From NCBI GenBank assembly GCA_020721065.1, contig DYNM01000022.1, forward strand, positions 1-42,113: a DNA stretch of 42,113 nucleotides, in the 5' to 3' direction. The translations under genes and the position numbers were made by a program. The notes beneath the pieces were generated by a model. The model made no database searches, was not told the origin of the DNA, and saw only the letters and a program-made list of their open reading frames with translations. Every line of letters begins with the position of its first letter. The stretch's first letter is position 1. Below, piece by piece: positions 17,325 to 25,973 of the stretch. The stretch comes from Thiocystis violascens (GTDB taxonomy: Bacteria > Pseudomonadota > Gammaproteobacteria > Chromatiales > Chromatiaceae).

Positions 17325-17342
17325 CGTTAAATTCCTGTTTTA

Positions 17343-18500
17343 TCAAGCATTTGTTGGAGAAAAGCCGCTGCCCGGCGTCATTGGCAATTGCAGTTGACCA
17401 CGCAGCGGCTGCGGCGCGATACCAACATCTGTCGCCAACCATGCCGCCGTCGCCAAGCCGTGCGGAATCGGGCTGGCGCTGGCAGCGGCGAGTTGAGCAG
17501 TTGCCCACAAACCAACGGCGCTATCAATCACGCTGGTCATCACCACCTCGCAGCCTGCCGCTTGCGCCTGCTGCGCCAACGCCAACGTGCGGCGCATCCC
17601 GCCAATTGCTGCCGGTTTGAGCACGATACGGCGGGGAAATTCAAATCCCAACCGCCCGTTAAATCCCCCCAACTGCCCGATCTCAAATCCCCCCCGCCCC
17701 CCCTTTTCCAAAGGGGGGAGAAAGAAAAGCCCCCCTTTGAAAAAGGGGGGTTGGGGGGATTTGAGATCGGTGTGCAGCGATTCATCCCGCGCCAGCGGAA
17801 AATGCACCCGCTGCTGCAATGCGGCAAATTGCGCGACATCCGGCTGGCGCAGCGGCTCTTCGAGTGCCTCAATCGGCAAGTCTGCCAGCCCGTCAAGCAT
17901 CCGCTGCGCCGTCGCAATATCCCACGCGCCATTGGCATCGAGCCGCAAACTGACGCCCGTCGGCAGCAGTCGCGCCAACGCCCTGAGTTGCGCCAGCTCC
18001 GTCAGCGGAGCGTTTAATCCGACTTTGAGTTTCAACACCGTGAAACCAGCAGCAACGGCGCTGTGAATTGCCAACGGTGTCACCGCCGCGAGTGCGCCGA
18101 GCATCGCGTTGACCGGCACGACATCAGGCGCAGTCGGCACGAGGAAATGGCGCAGCGTCAGTCCGCGCTGGCGGCTCAATACATCCAAGAGCGCACATTC
18201 CAGCGCCCAGCGCGTGGCGGGAGTGGCGGTCAATTCTGGCTCCAAAACGTCCAACAACGTCGCCGCGTCGTGACCAACCGCTCGCGCTTGAATGGTCAAT
18301 AAAGCGAGTTGCGCGGCTTCAATTGATTCAGTGCCAGCAACGGGCAACGGTGCGCAATCGCCAATACCAACGTCATTATCAATCTGCAATTGCAGCAACC
18401 AGCCGCGCCGCTGTCGCCATTCACCGCGAGCACTTGCCCACGTCATCCGCAGCGGCAGGCGATAACCAATGAGTTGGCAATTGATAATGCGCAGCGTCAT
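17343..18500 (-). CDS. menC: o-Succinylbenzoate synthase with in-frame repeat insertion
   Basis: 385 residues from ATG 18500, which overlaps the menA stop as ATGA. Enolase-superfamily enzyme of menaquinone synthesis. The catalytic set is present: Lys157-x-Lys159 in VLKLKVG, Asp188 in RLDANG, Glu214 in ALEEPL, Asp239 in ARDES and Lys295 in IVLKPAAIGG. Between DES and VLKP there are about 55 residues, where the family normally has about 25; the excess (about 246-288, SPQPPFFKGG...PPLEKGGRGG) is translated from a palindromic repeat. Members of this family without other men genes nearby can be dipeptide epimerases or N-acylamino acid racemases, but menA next door supports MenC. The longer frame to 18647 is inside menA and not used. 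Confidence 0.85.
   Translation of the reverse strand: MTLRIINCQLIGYRLPLRMTWASARGEWRQRRGWLLQLQIDNDVGIGDCAPLPVAGTESIEAAQLALLTIQARAVGHDAATLLDVLEPELTATPATRWALECALLDVLSRQRGLTLRHFLVPTAPDVVPVNAMLGALAAVTPLAIHSAVAAGFTVLKLKVGLNAPLTELAQLRALARLLPTGVSLRLDANGAWDIATAQRMLDGLADLPIEALEEPLRQPDVAQFAALQQRVHFPLARDESLHTDLKSPQPPFFKGGLFFLPPLEKGGRGGFEIGQLGGFNGRLGFEFPRRIVLKPAAIGGMRRTLALAQQAQAAGCEVVMTSVIDSAVGLWATAQLAAASASPIPHGLATAAWLATDVGIAPQPLRGQLQLPMTPGSGFSPTNA
17677..17770. repeat. Palindromic G/C-run element inside menC
   Basis: A near-perfect inverted repeat of about 41 bp per arm: the left arm starts CCGATCTCAAATCCCCCC and ends AAAGGGGGG (17718), the spacer is 11 nt, and the right arm starts CCCCCCTTTG and ends GGATTTGAGATCGG (17770). 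A further partial copy (AAATCCCCCCAACTGCCC) precedes it at about 17660-17678. It is read through in frame by menC. Confidence 0.9.
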
Positions 18501-19378
18501 AAAAGAAAACCCAACAGCAATAATGCCGTGAGTACTAATTGAAAGAATGCCGTTTGCGCCAATTGCGTATTCAATACCGCACCGCTGCGTTGTCCAAATT
18601 GCACGATTAAAACCAGCGCCAACGGTAACGCTGCGACTAATGGCCACGCCGTGCCCGGCAATTCAGTTGTCCATAACATCGGGACTGGCGTTAGCAATAA
18701 CGCTGCGTATAAAAAACGGCTGCGCGGGCGGTCAAGATAATGGCACAGCGTGCGGCGACCAGCAGCGCGGTCGGTGTCTAAATCGCGGTAATTATTGACC
18801 GTCAACACGGCAGCGGCTGGCAATCCGAGCGCGATGCCAACGCTGATCGCTGACCAATTGAATGTCAGCGTTTGTAAATAATGACTGCCAGCAACGGCGG
18901 CGATGCCAAAAAATATCAGCACGAATAATTCACCCAACGGGCCGTATGCGATGGGGCGTGGACCTGCGGTGTAGGCGTAACCGGCGAGCAGGGCAGCAAT
19001 GCCGAGGCTGAAGATCGGCCAGCCTCCGCGCAGCAACAGGATCATTCCCAATAAAAATGCGAATAAAAACAACAGATGCGCGGCGATTTTGACTTGGCTG
19101 GCGCGAAACCAACCTTGTGCCGTCACGCGCTGCGGACCGAGACGCTGCGGCGTATCGGTGCCGCGCTCAAAATCAGCGGCGTCGTTATACAAATTGGTGC
19201 CGATTTGAATTGCCAGCGCCGCCAATAATGTCCACAACGCAATAAATGGCGCGAATTGGCCGCTATCAAAAAAAGCAAGCGCAATTCCGGCGCTCACTGG
19301 AGCGAGCGTCAATGGCAACGTTTTAGGGCGAATCGCTAACAGGCAGCGGGTGAATAGCGGTGGAATTGGTGCAGACAT
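18497..19378 (-). CDS. menA: 1,4-dihydroxy-2-naphthoate polyprenyltransferase
   Basis: 293 residues, UbiA superfamily integral membrane protein with about eight hydrophobic segments. It attaches the polyprenyl chain to DHNA to give demethylmenaquinone. The first Asp-rich motif is NLYNDAADFERGTD (about 62-75), with Asp/Asn for Mg-diphosphate; the second is NNYRDLDTDRAAGRRTL (about 195-211). N-terminal RPKTLPLTLAPV is typical for MenA rather than UbiA. Coupled to menC by a 4-nt overlap. Other men genes are not in the window. A nested inverted repeat fills the gap to pgsA upstream. Confidence 0.93.
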   Translation of the reverse strand: MSAPIPPLFTRCLLAIRPKTLPLTLAPVSAGIALAFFDSGQFAPFIALWTLLAALAIQIGTNLYNDAADFERGTDTPQRLGPQRVTAQGWFRASQVKIAAHLLFLFAFLLGMILLLRGGWPIFSLGIAALLAGYAYTAGPRPIAYGPLGELFVLIFFGIAAVAGSHYLQTLTFNWSAISVGIALGLPAAAVLTVNNYRDLDTDRAAGRRTLCHYLDRPRSRFLYAALLLTPVPMLWTTELPGTAWPLVAALPLALVLIVQFGQRSGAVLNTQLAQTAFFQLVLTALLLLGFLL

Positions 19379-19402
19379 AAAATCAATCTAACTGAAATAG
19401 AA

Positions 19403-19508
19403 GTGACGCAGTTACAAAAAGTTGTCAATTGTCGGTGAACATCATGCTTTTTATTGACAACTGACAACTGAAAACCCAATCAATAGCTTATTGTCGCAAC
19501 TGCGTCAC
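19403..19508. repeat. Nested inverted repeat with TTGTCAGT-type core
   Basis: Outer arms GTGACGCAGTT (19403-19413) and AACTGCGTCAC (19498-19508) enclose GTTGTCAATTGTCGGTGA, a central GCTTTTTATTGAC and tandem TGACAACTGACAACTG. The core has the same layout as the elements at 5847 and 32794. Confidence 0.8.
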
Positions 19509-19510
19509 TC

Positions 19511-20083
19511 CTAAACGCTTTCATTGTCACGTTGCCCAGACAAACTCGGCCATGCGGCAATGATATAAACCACCATTGACCACAGCGTGAGTATTGCTGC
19601 GATGTATACCAACAGCAGCCCCAGCGCATAAACCCACGCACCCAGCCAAGAATCACGCAGAATCAATAGAGTGATTGAAATCATCTGCACCGTCGTCTTG
19701 ACCTTGCCCAATTGCGACACCGCCACCGTTGCGCGTGCGCCAATTTCCGCCATCCATTCGCGCAGCGCCGACACCGTGATTTCCCGTCCGATGATGACCA
19801 TCACCGGCAGCGCCAGCAGCAAACGCGGATCGGCTTGCAACAGCACCACCAGCGCCACTGCGACCATCAATTTATCGGCGACCGGATCGAGAAATGCGCC
19901 CAGCGGCGAGGTTTGCGCCCAGCGTCGCGCCAGATAACCATCCAGCCAATCGGTGAGCGCAGCGATGCCAAACACAGCAGCGGCAGCGTAAGCCGCCCAC
20001 GGTGCGTCGGTATAGAACACGACGACAAACACCGGAATGAGCACAATCCGTAACAGCGTCAATATGTTGGGTAAATTCCACAT
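19511..20083 (-). CDS. pgsA: CDP-diacylglycerol-glycerol-3-phosphate 3-phosphatidyltransferase
   Basis: 190 residues from ATG 20083 (MWNLPNILTLLRI). Makes phosphatidylglycerophosphate at the inner membrane. The CDP-alcohol phosphotransferase signature DG-x2-AR-x8/9-G-x3-D-x3-D is seen in LDGYLARRWAQTSP-LGAFLDPVADK (about 46-70), along with four or more membrane helices. The open frame continues upstream into uvrC, but MWNLPN is the universal PgsA start. It follows uvrC by 7 nt, the common gammaproteobacterial uvrC-pgsA pair. Confidence 0.95.
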   Translation of the reverse strand: MWNLPNILTLLRIVLIPVFVVVFYTDAPWAAYAAAAVFGIAALTDWLDGYLARRWAQTSPLGAFLDPVADKLMVAVALVVLLQADPRLLLALPVMVIIGREITVSALREWMAEIGARATVAVSQLGKVKTTVQMISITLLILRDSWLGAWVYALGLLLVYIAAILTLWSMVVYIIAAWPSLSGQRDNESV

Positions 20084-20090
20084 TGTATTT

Positions 20091-21947
20091 TTAAGCGTGC
20101 GGGGCGTCGTGAAAGGCAGCATAAATGCGTTGAGCCAGCACCGGGCTGATGCCGTCAACGGCAGCAAGTGTCGCCACATCTGCCTGCGCCACACCGCGCA
20201 AACCACCAAATTGTTTGAGTAATTGTTGGCGACGTTTTGCCCCAACTCCGTCAATCGCTTCCAACGCCGACGTCGTGCGAGCCTTGGCGCGGCGCTGGCG
20301 ATGCCCAGTGATCGCAAACCGATGGGCTTCATCACGAATGTGCAGCAGCAGCGGCAACGCAGCATCAGGCAACATCACGGCAGTTTCCTGCCCCAATATC
20401 CACAATTGTTCCGTCCCCGGACGCCGCTCCGCACCCTTCGCCACCCCAACCAACGTCATGCCAGTGATGCCCAGCGTCTGCACCACTCGCGCCGCGACTG
20501 CCAATTGTCCGCGCCCGCCGTCGATGAACAGAACATCTGGCATTGAAATTCCCCCTTTGGAAAAGGGGGGTTGGGGGGATTGATCAATCGGCAGTTGGGT
20601 CGATTTCGCTTGAAACCGCCGCGTCAGCGCCATTTCCAACGCCGCATAATCATCGCCCGGCGTGATCCCGTCGATATTGAAGCGCCGATATTCCGCCGTC
20701 TGCGCCCCCGTCGCATCAAACACCACGCACGACGCTACCGTCAGCTCGCCCTGCGTATGACTCACATCAAAGCATTCCAACCGCTGCGGCAGCGTCGCCA
20801 ATTCCAGCGCCGTCGCCAATGCTGCGAGCTGCTGCGCATAATTCGACTGCCGCGCCAGCCGCGTGTGCAGCGCCACCAGCGCATTTTCCTGCGCCAGCGC
20901 CAGCAGTCGCGCCCGCTCCGTCCGCACCTTAGTTTTAATCCGCACCTGCTGCCCGGCGCGGTCGCTCAACAGTTGCTCCAACAGCGCCAGCTCATCCGGT
21001 GCAACACTCACAATCACCTCCGGCGGCACGGCTTTATCAGCATAAAATTGCAGCAGAAAGCCGCGCAGCACCGTCGCCGGCAGCGTCTCCGCTGGTGCCT
21101 GCGGAAAAAAGCTGCGCGTACCGAGATTGCGCCCGCCACGAATAAAACAGACCAGCACCGCGCACAAACCGCCATCCTGTGCCAGCGCGATGATGTCTAA
21201 ATCACCGCGCTCATCGCCCAACGTGTGCTGGCGCTGCATCTCGCGCAGCGTCATCAGCCGATCCCGCAGCACCGCCGCCCGTTCAAATTCCAAATCCGCT
21301 GCCGCTTGCGTCATCGCCGCCGCCAATTCCGTCACCAATTCCGCACTGCGCCCATCGAGAAAACGCACCGTCTGCGCCACATCCGCCGCATAAGTCGTCG
21401 CATCAATCAATCCCACGCAGGGCGCAGTGCAGCGTTTGATTTGATATTGCAGACACGGGCGCGAGCGATGCGCAAACACGCTGTCTTCACATTGGCGCAC
21501 CGGCAGCACCTTTTGTAGCAATTGCAAGGTCTCGCGCACTGCGCCCGCGCTCGGATACGGGCCAAACAAGCGTCCGGCGATCTTGCGGCTGCCGCGATAC
21601 AACGCCAAACGCGGGAACTCGTGGGCGCTGAGATGAAGATAGGGATAACTTTTATCGTCGCGCAGCAGCACGTTAAAACGCGGCTGCAACGCCTTGATTA
21701 AATTGCTTTCTAACAGCAGCGCCTCCGCCTCGCTGCCCGTCACCGTCACCGCAATATCGGCGATCAACCGCACCATCCGCCCGATGCGCCCTTGCTGCGC
21801 TCGCCCGAAATAGCTGCTCACGCGCCGCTTCAACAGCTTCGCCTTGCCGACATACAGCACCGCGCCATCCGCCGCCAACATCCGATACACGCCCGGCAGC
21901 AGCGGCAAGCTGGCGAGCAGAGGACGCAAATCGGCTGGCGCAGCCAT
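20091..21947 (-). CDS. uvrC: UvrABC excinuclease subunit C with repeat insertion
   Basis: 618 residues. Makes both incisions in nucleotide excision repair. The GIY-YIG nuclease is at the N-terminus (LPGVYRMLAADGAVLYVGKAKLLKRRVSSYF, about 16-46), the UvrB-binding UVR helix pair around 200-235, the RNase H-like endonuclease around DVLFIDGGRGQL (about 471-482), and the HhH pair at the C-terminus (LEAIDGVGAKRRQQLLKQFGG). Just before the DGG motif, residues about 455-467 (SPQPPFSKGG) come from the G/C-run repeat also found in menC and are absent from the family consensus. Position 3 nt after nifA and 7 nt before pgsA indicates one transcript. Confidence 0.95.
   Translation of the reverse strand: MAAPADLRPLLASLPLLPGVYRMLAADGAVLYVGKAKLLKRRVSSYFGRAQQGRIGRMVRLIADIAVTVTGSEAEALLLESNLIKALQPRFNVLLRDDKSYPYLHLSAHEFPRLALYRGSRKIAGRLFGPYPSAGAVRETLQLLQKVLPVRQCEDSVFAHRSRPCLQYQIKRCTAPCVGLIDATTYAADVAQTVRFLDGRSAELVTELAAAMTQAAADLEFERAAVLRDRLMTLREMQRQHTLGDERGDLDIIALAQDGGLCAVLVCFIRGGRNLGTRSFFPQAPAETLPATVLRGFLLQFYADKAVPPEVIVSVAPDELALLEQLLSDRAGQQVRIKTKVRTERARLLALAQENALVALHTRLARQSNYAQQLAALATALELATLPQRLECFDVSHTQGELTVASCVVFDATGAQTAEYRRFNIDGITPGDDYAALEMALTRRFQAKSTQLPIDQSPQPPFSKGGISMPDVLFIDGGRGQLAVAARVVQTLGITGMTLVGVAKGAERRPGTEQLWILGQETAVMLPDAALPLLLHIRDEAHRFAITGHRQRRAKARTTSALEAIDGVGAKRRQQLLKQFGGLRGVAQADVATLAAVDGISPVLAQRIYAAFHDAPHA
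20546..20583. repeat. G/C-run element inside uvrC
   Basis: TTCCCCCTTTGGAAAAGGGG, then GGTTGGGGGGATTGATCAAT, matching the right arm of the palindrome in menC (CCCCCCTTTGAAAAAGGGGG). It is read in frame by uvrC as SPQPPFSKGG on the minus strand, the same reading frame and direction as in menC. Confidence 0.88.
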
Positions 21948-21950
21948 CGC

Positions 21951-23552
21951 TTAAAACTGCCGCACGCGGATATTGAGCGTTTGGATGCGATACGCGATCT
22001 GGCGCGGCGTCATATTCAGCAATCGCGCCGCCTTCGCCTGCACCCAGCCCGCTTCTTCCAACGCCGCAATCACCCGCTCACGCTCGTCAAGATCGGGATC
22101 ATTCCAATCCACCGCGCTCGGTGCGCCGCCAGCGCCAACACTCGGCGCAGGTGCCACATCAACGTCACTGCCGCTCACTTCGATGCCGGTGAGCTGAATC
22201 ACCTCGCGGTCAATCACGCCCTGCTCACTCATCACCGCCGCTCGCTCCATGCAATTCTCCAACTCACGCACGTTGCCCGGCCAGTCGTAGCGCAGCAACA
22301 CGCGCAAGGCGCTATCAGTAATCGTCAACTCGCGTCCCTGCAAACGCGCCACCTTGTTGACCAAAAACCGCGCCAGCTCCGGCACGTCTTCAATCCGCTC
22401 GCGCAGCGCCGGCATCCGAATCGGCATCACGTTGAGCCGGTAATACAAATCCTCGCGGAACTCGCCAGCGCGGACTTCCGCCTCCAAATCGCGGTTGGTC
22501 GCCGCAATCACCCGTACATCGACCTTCAAAGTCCGCCCGCCGCCGACGCGCTCAAATTCGCCTTCTTGCAACACGCGCAGCAACTTGGCTTGAAATGCCG
22601 GGCTGATTTCGCCGATTTCATCGAGAAATAAGGTGCCGCCGTCGGCCTGCTCAAACCGACCTTTGCGCTGCGCGACTGCGCCAGTGAACGCGCCTTTTTC
22701 GTGCCCGAACAATTCCGACTCCAGCAAATTGTCCGGCAATGCTGCGCAGTTGAGCTTGATAAACGCCGCACGCGCTCGCGGTGAATTGTAATGAATGGCG
22801 TTAGCAATCAATTCTTTACCCGTGCCAGATTCGCCACGAATCAGCACCGTCGTATTCCATTTGGCGACTTGGCGCACCTGTTCAAACACCAGCCGCATCG
22901 CGTTGGCGCGACCGATGATGCTGTCAAAACCGTGACTACCTTTGACCTCGCGCCGCAGCTTGTCGCGCTCTTCACGCAGCGCCTGCTGCTCGGCCTCCAC
23001 CGTTCGCGCCAGCCGCACCGCTTGCCCGATCAGATTGGCGACCATTTCCAAAAATCGCGCCCGTTCTGCCAGCAATTCCGCGCCAGCGGGCGGTTGCGCC
23101 GCAAATACGCCAATCGCGCCGCTGTTGCCCACCCGAATTGGAACGCCGATAAACGGCAGCGTGGCGTCGTACACATTGAGTCGATCTAAAAAGCGCGGTT
23201 CATCGGCGATGCGCGGCAAAATCCACGCTTCATTGGTGGACAAGATGCGCCCGAGTACGCCTTCGCCGCGTTGATAGCGCACCCGTTCCAGCGCCGCTGC
23301 ATCGCTGCCGTGAATGGCGCTGATGAGCAATTCGCCGCGCTCGTCGTCCACTAAACAAACCATGCCGTGACTGAGGCGGCTGCGCTCGTGCAACACGCCG
23401 AGCACCTCGCGCAGCGTTTCGCGCAGATTCAGCGAGCGACTCAACACGCTGCTGACTTCAAACAGGGCGGCGAGTTGCGCTTCCAACAGCGCCAGCCGCT
23501 GCGCCGTCTCGGTGCCAGTGAGAGCTGAAAAATGCGTGGTTCTGTCTGACAC
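21951..23552 (-). CDS. nifA: Nif-specific sigma-54 activator NifA
   Basis: 533 residues. GAF domain (about 25-185), sigma-54 AAA+ domain with Walker A GESGTGKE (240-247), the sigma-54 contact loop GAFTGA (287-292) and Walker [11 protein letters not shown] (306-315), then a Fis-type HTH ([21 protein letters not shown], about 509-529), the last segment strongly NifA-like. It drives nif promoters with RpoN. The linker before the HTH has no cysteine motif, as expected for NifA proteins controlled by NifL rather than by their own redox sensing. It starts 2 nt after nifL and ends 3 nt before uvrC. Confidence 0.95.
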   Translation of the reverse strand: MSDRTTHFSALTGTETAQRLALLEAQLAALFEVSSVLSRSLNLRETLREVLGVLHERSRLSHGMVCLVDDERGELLISAIHGSDAAALERVRYQRGEGVLGRILSTNEAWILPRIADEPRFLDRLNVYDATLPFIGVPIRVGNSGAIGVFAAQPPAGAELLAERARFLEMVANLIGQAVRLARTVEAEQQALREERDKLRREVKGSHGFDSIIGRANAMRLVFEQVRQVAKWNTTVLIRGESGTGKELIANAIHYNSPRARAAFIKLNCAALPDNLLESELFGHEKGAFTGAVAQRKGRFEQADGGTLFLDEIGEISPAFQAKLLRVLQEGEFERVGGGRTLKVDVRVIAATNRDLEAEVRAGEFREDLYYRLNVMPIRMPALRERIEDVPELARFLVNKVARLQGRELTITDSALRVLLRYDWPGNVRELENCMERAAVMSEQGVIDREVIQLTGIEVSGSDVDVAPAPSVGAGGAPSAVDWNDPDLDERERVIAALEEAGWVQAKAARLLNMTPRQIAYRIQTLNIRVRQF

Positions 23553-23554
23553 GG

Positions 23555-25195
23555 TTATTCGTCCGGCAGCGCAGCGGTCAACGCCACGCGCATTAAACAG
23601 CCGCCGCTGTGTGTCACATCGACGCTGAGAGAGCCGCCGTGCGCGGTGGCAATTGCCTGCGCCAGCGCCAGCCCCATGCCAGCGCGTCCGCGCCGGTCGC
23701 GCCAGCCAACATAAAAAGGTTCAAACACGCGATACCGTTCCTCCGGCGCGATGCCGTGACCGTTGTCGTGGATTTCAATTTCGACCCCGCGTTCTAAACG
23801 GCGGGTGGTGAGGCGCAACTCGCGCTGCGCGGGACGAGCTTCTTGCAACGCTTGAATCGCGTTATCTAACAAATGCTTAAACAGCGAGCGCAGTTGATTT
23901 TGGTGTCCGGGCAATTCCGGCAGCACGGTCGATGGTTGCCAATCGACGATGACGCCGGTCGCCAGCAGGCGTCCGGTCTCCAATTCCAGCACTTGCCGCA
24001 GCAGGGCGTTGATGTTGACGGAAACGCCGATTTCACGGGGTTCTTCCGGCAGTGCCGCTCGCAGCGTGGCCAACGCTTTGCTGCCGGAGACGCTGATTTG
24101 ATCAAGCGTGGTCGCCAGCGTTTCGACGTTGCCCGCGCCGCTGCGCAACATGCCAGCAGCGGCGTTGATGACGTTGAGCGGACCTTGAATTTGATAAATG
24201 GCGGCGGCGAGTGCTTCGCGCATTCCGTGCATCAATTGCTGTTCGGCCAAGCTGGCGCGGAGATGTTCGAGCTGGGCGCGTTCAATTTCACGGCGATGGG
24301 CGGTGACATCGTTGGCGAGTAACAGCAGACGGCGCTCGGCGGGGCGCTGTTGCCCGAAATAACTCCGTGCTGAGGGATCGGTTTCCTCCACGCGAGTGCC
24401 CGAGCAGGAAAACCAGCGCGGCGTAGGTTGGCCGGGAATGTCCAAACTGACGGTGATGTGTTTGAAATTGCAGCCGTTCAGACAAGCAGCGAAGGCGTCG
24501 CTGCCGATTTGGGCGTCGAGTGCCGCTTGCAACACGGTGACGGGTTCGCGCCCGTTCAATTCGTGCAGCAGGTGTTTGTAATCCTGATTGTCGAGAATGA
24601 CGCGCCCTTCGCTGTCGAGCAGCGCCATCACCACCGGCGCGGCATCCAGCACGGTTTCCAGCCGCGCTTTTTGCTGGCGCAGGGCACCTTCCAGCTCGTG
24701 AACCTTGGTCACGTCGCGGTGCATTCCGAGGAAATACTGCAACTCGCCGCTGGCGTTCAAGACCGGCGAAATGACGAGTTCGGCAAGATAATCGCCGCCC
24801 TGTTTGGTGCGATTGACGAGTGTGCCGCTCCAAGTGTGGTTATTGGAAATGGTGTGCCACAACTGCGCATAAACGCTGGGCGGAGTGGCGTTATTGGACA
24901 AAATCGACTCATTTTTGCCGCAAATCTCGGCGCGGTCGTAGCCGGTGAGCGCCTCAAACGCGAGGTTGGCATACAAAATGGTCGCCGCCGGGTCGGTGAT
25001 CGAAATTGCCACCGGCGCTTGCTCAACGGCAGCAAAAAACAGGCGCGGCGGCAAAGTTGATGCGGGATGACCGTGCAGTTGAGCGAGAACGGCGATCACC
25101 TCCGGCGGGGTGCCAGCGGGCGGGGCGGCAAGAAAAGCCGTCAGCGCGTCAATGACCGTTTGCTGGGCAGAGTCCAATGCGGATCGAGCCGACAC
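23555..25195 (-). CDS. nifL: Nitrogen fixation negative regulator NifL
   Basis: 546 residues from GTG 25195, with AGGAG 7-8 nt upstream. The first PAS domain (about 55-165) carries GKNESILSNNATPP and WSGTLVNRTKQGG, typical of the FAD-binding redox PAS of NifL; a second PAS follows (about 180-300); then a histidine-kinase-like core with QIQGPLNVINAAAGML at the H-box position and an ATPase domain with LLDNAIQALQEA and GHGIAPEERYRVFEPF. The H-box has Gln where kinases have His, consistent with NifL inhibiting NifA by protein contact. It inactivates NifA under oxygen or fixed nitrogen. No clear -24/-12 promoter was found upstream. Confidence 0.94.
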   Translation of the reverse strand: MSARSALDSAQQTVIDALTAFLAAPPAGTPPEVIAVLAQLHGHPASTLPPRLFFAAVEQAPVAISITDPAATILYANLAFEALTGYDRAEICGKNESILSNNATPPSVYAQLWHTISNNHTWSGTLVNRTKQGGDYLAELVISPVLNASGELQYFLGMHRDVTKVHELEGALRQQKARLETVLDAAPVVMALLDSEGRVILDNQDYKHLLHELNGREPVTVLQAALDAQIGSDAFAACLNGCNFKHITVSLDIPGQPTPRWFSCSGTRVEETDPSARSYFGQQRPAERRLLLLANDVTAHRREIERAQLEHLRASLAEQQLMHGMREALAAAIYQIQGPLNVINAAAGMLRSGAGNVETLATTLDQISVSGSKALATLRAALPEEPREIGVSVNINALLRQVLELETGRLLATGVIVDWQPSTVLPELPGHQNQLRSLFKHLLDNAIQALQEARPAQRELRLTTRRLERGVEIEIHDNGHGIAPEERYRVFEPFYVGWRDRRGRAGMGLALAQAIATAHGGSLSVDVTHSGGCLMRVALTAALPDE

Positions 25196-25305
25196 GGGGA
25201 TGCTCCTAAAAGAATGAAAAACGACCGTTTAATAATGATGCGCGTCAATTCAATTGGCGGGTAGTGATGTTGATAATGCGAATAAACGGCGCGAGAAAGA
25301 AAAGT

Positions 25306-25346
25306 AAAAACGCTCAATACGACTGAAAGTTGTGGTTGAGCGTTTT
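25306..25346 (-). terminator. Intrinsic terminator after rpmBG
   Basis: On the minus strand AAAACGCTCAA, a 19-nt loop, and TTGAGCGTTTTTAC: a 9-11 bp stem with a T-run. It separates rpmG from nifL. Confidence 0.85.
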
Positions 25347-25403
25347 GCACAGCGGGGAAAGATCATGCCACATTCAAATTGCGGTCATGTGGCAGAGCTG
25401 AAA

Positions 25404-25571
25404 TTATTTGATCTTGCCTTCTTTATACATGACATGCTGGCGCACGACGGGATCAAACTTTTTGATTTCCATCTTGCCGGGTTGATTGCGCTTATTCTTG
25501 GTGGTCGTATAAAAATGACCGGTACCGGCGCTTGAATTCAAGCGAATTTTTTCGCGGGCTGCTTTAGCCAT
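25404..25571 (-). CDS. rpmG: 50S ribosomal protein L33
   Basis: 55 residues, starting [20 protein letters not shown] and ending [13 protein letters not shown], an unambiguous bacterial L33. The zinc-binding CxxC pairs of the other L33 form are absent (the Cys-less form). A ribosome site (AGGATTGA) precedes ATG 25571. It follows rpmB by 16 nt, the usual rpmBG pair, and is closed by the terminator at 25306-25346. Confidence 0.96.
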   Translation of the reverse strand: MAKAAREKIRLNSSAGTGHFYTTTKNKRNQPGKMEIKKFDPVVRQHVMYKEGKIK

Positions 25572-25587
25572 CAGTCAATCCTCCGAA

Positions 25588-25824
25588 TTAAACTTGTTCA
25601 CCGCGAGCGCGGATTTCGCCGAGCACGACATCAATCCCTTTTTTATCAATGGTGCGCATTCCGTTTGCAGAAACACGCAGTTTCACGAAGCGATTCTCGG
25701 TAGCGACCCAGAAGCGATGTTCGTGAAGATTGGGTAAAAATCGCCGCTTGGTTTTGTTGTTCGCGTGCGAAACGTTGTTACCGGTGAGCGGGCGTTTACC
25801 GGTCACTTGGCAGACTTGAGACAT
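25588..25824 (-). CDS. rpmB: 50S ribosomal protein L28
   Basis: 78 residues, starting [20 protein letters not shown] and ending with [16 protein letters not shown], the standard proteobacterial L28. AGGA lies about 9 nt before the ATG. First gene of the rpmB-rpmG operon. Upstream is a 149-nt gap to the AT-rich acyltransferase cluster; I see no certain promoter. Confidence 0.97.
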   Translation of the reverse strand: MSQVCQVTGKRPLTGNNVSHANNKTKRRFLPNLHEHRFWVATENRFVKLRVSANGMRTIDKKGIDVVLGEIRARGEQV

Positions 25825-25973
25825 AATGAGAATTCCTGCGCATCAACGACTGTGTGAGTAAAAGGGTCGGAATCTTATCATAGTGAGTAAATTCTGCACA
25901 AGATCACAGGATTCTACTGCGCAACTGCGACTGTGTCATTGAAACTGCAACCAAACTAAATCTGTTTTAGCAA

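Noticed and set aside
17677..17770. The G/C-run palindrome as an intrinsic terminator
   Set aside because: It lies inside an intact menC reading frame with all catalytic residues on both sides, and there is no T-run at the stem end.
25208..25305. Possible sigma-54 promoter before nifL
   Set aside because: No GG-N10-GC pair with the TGGCAC/TTGCA consensus was found on the minus strand in this gap.
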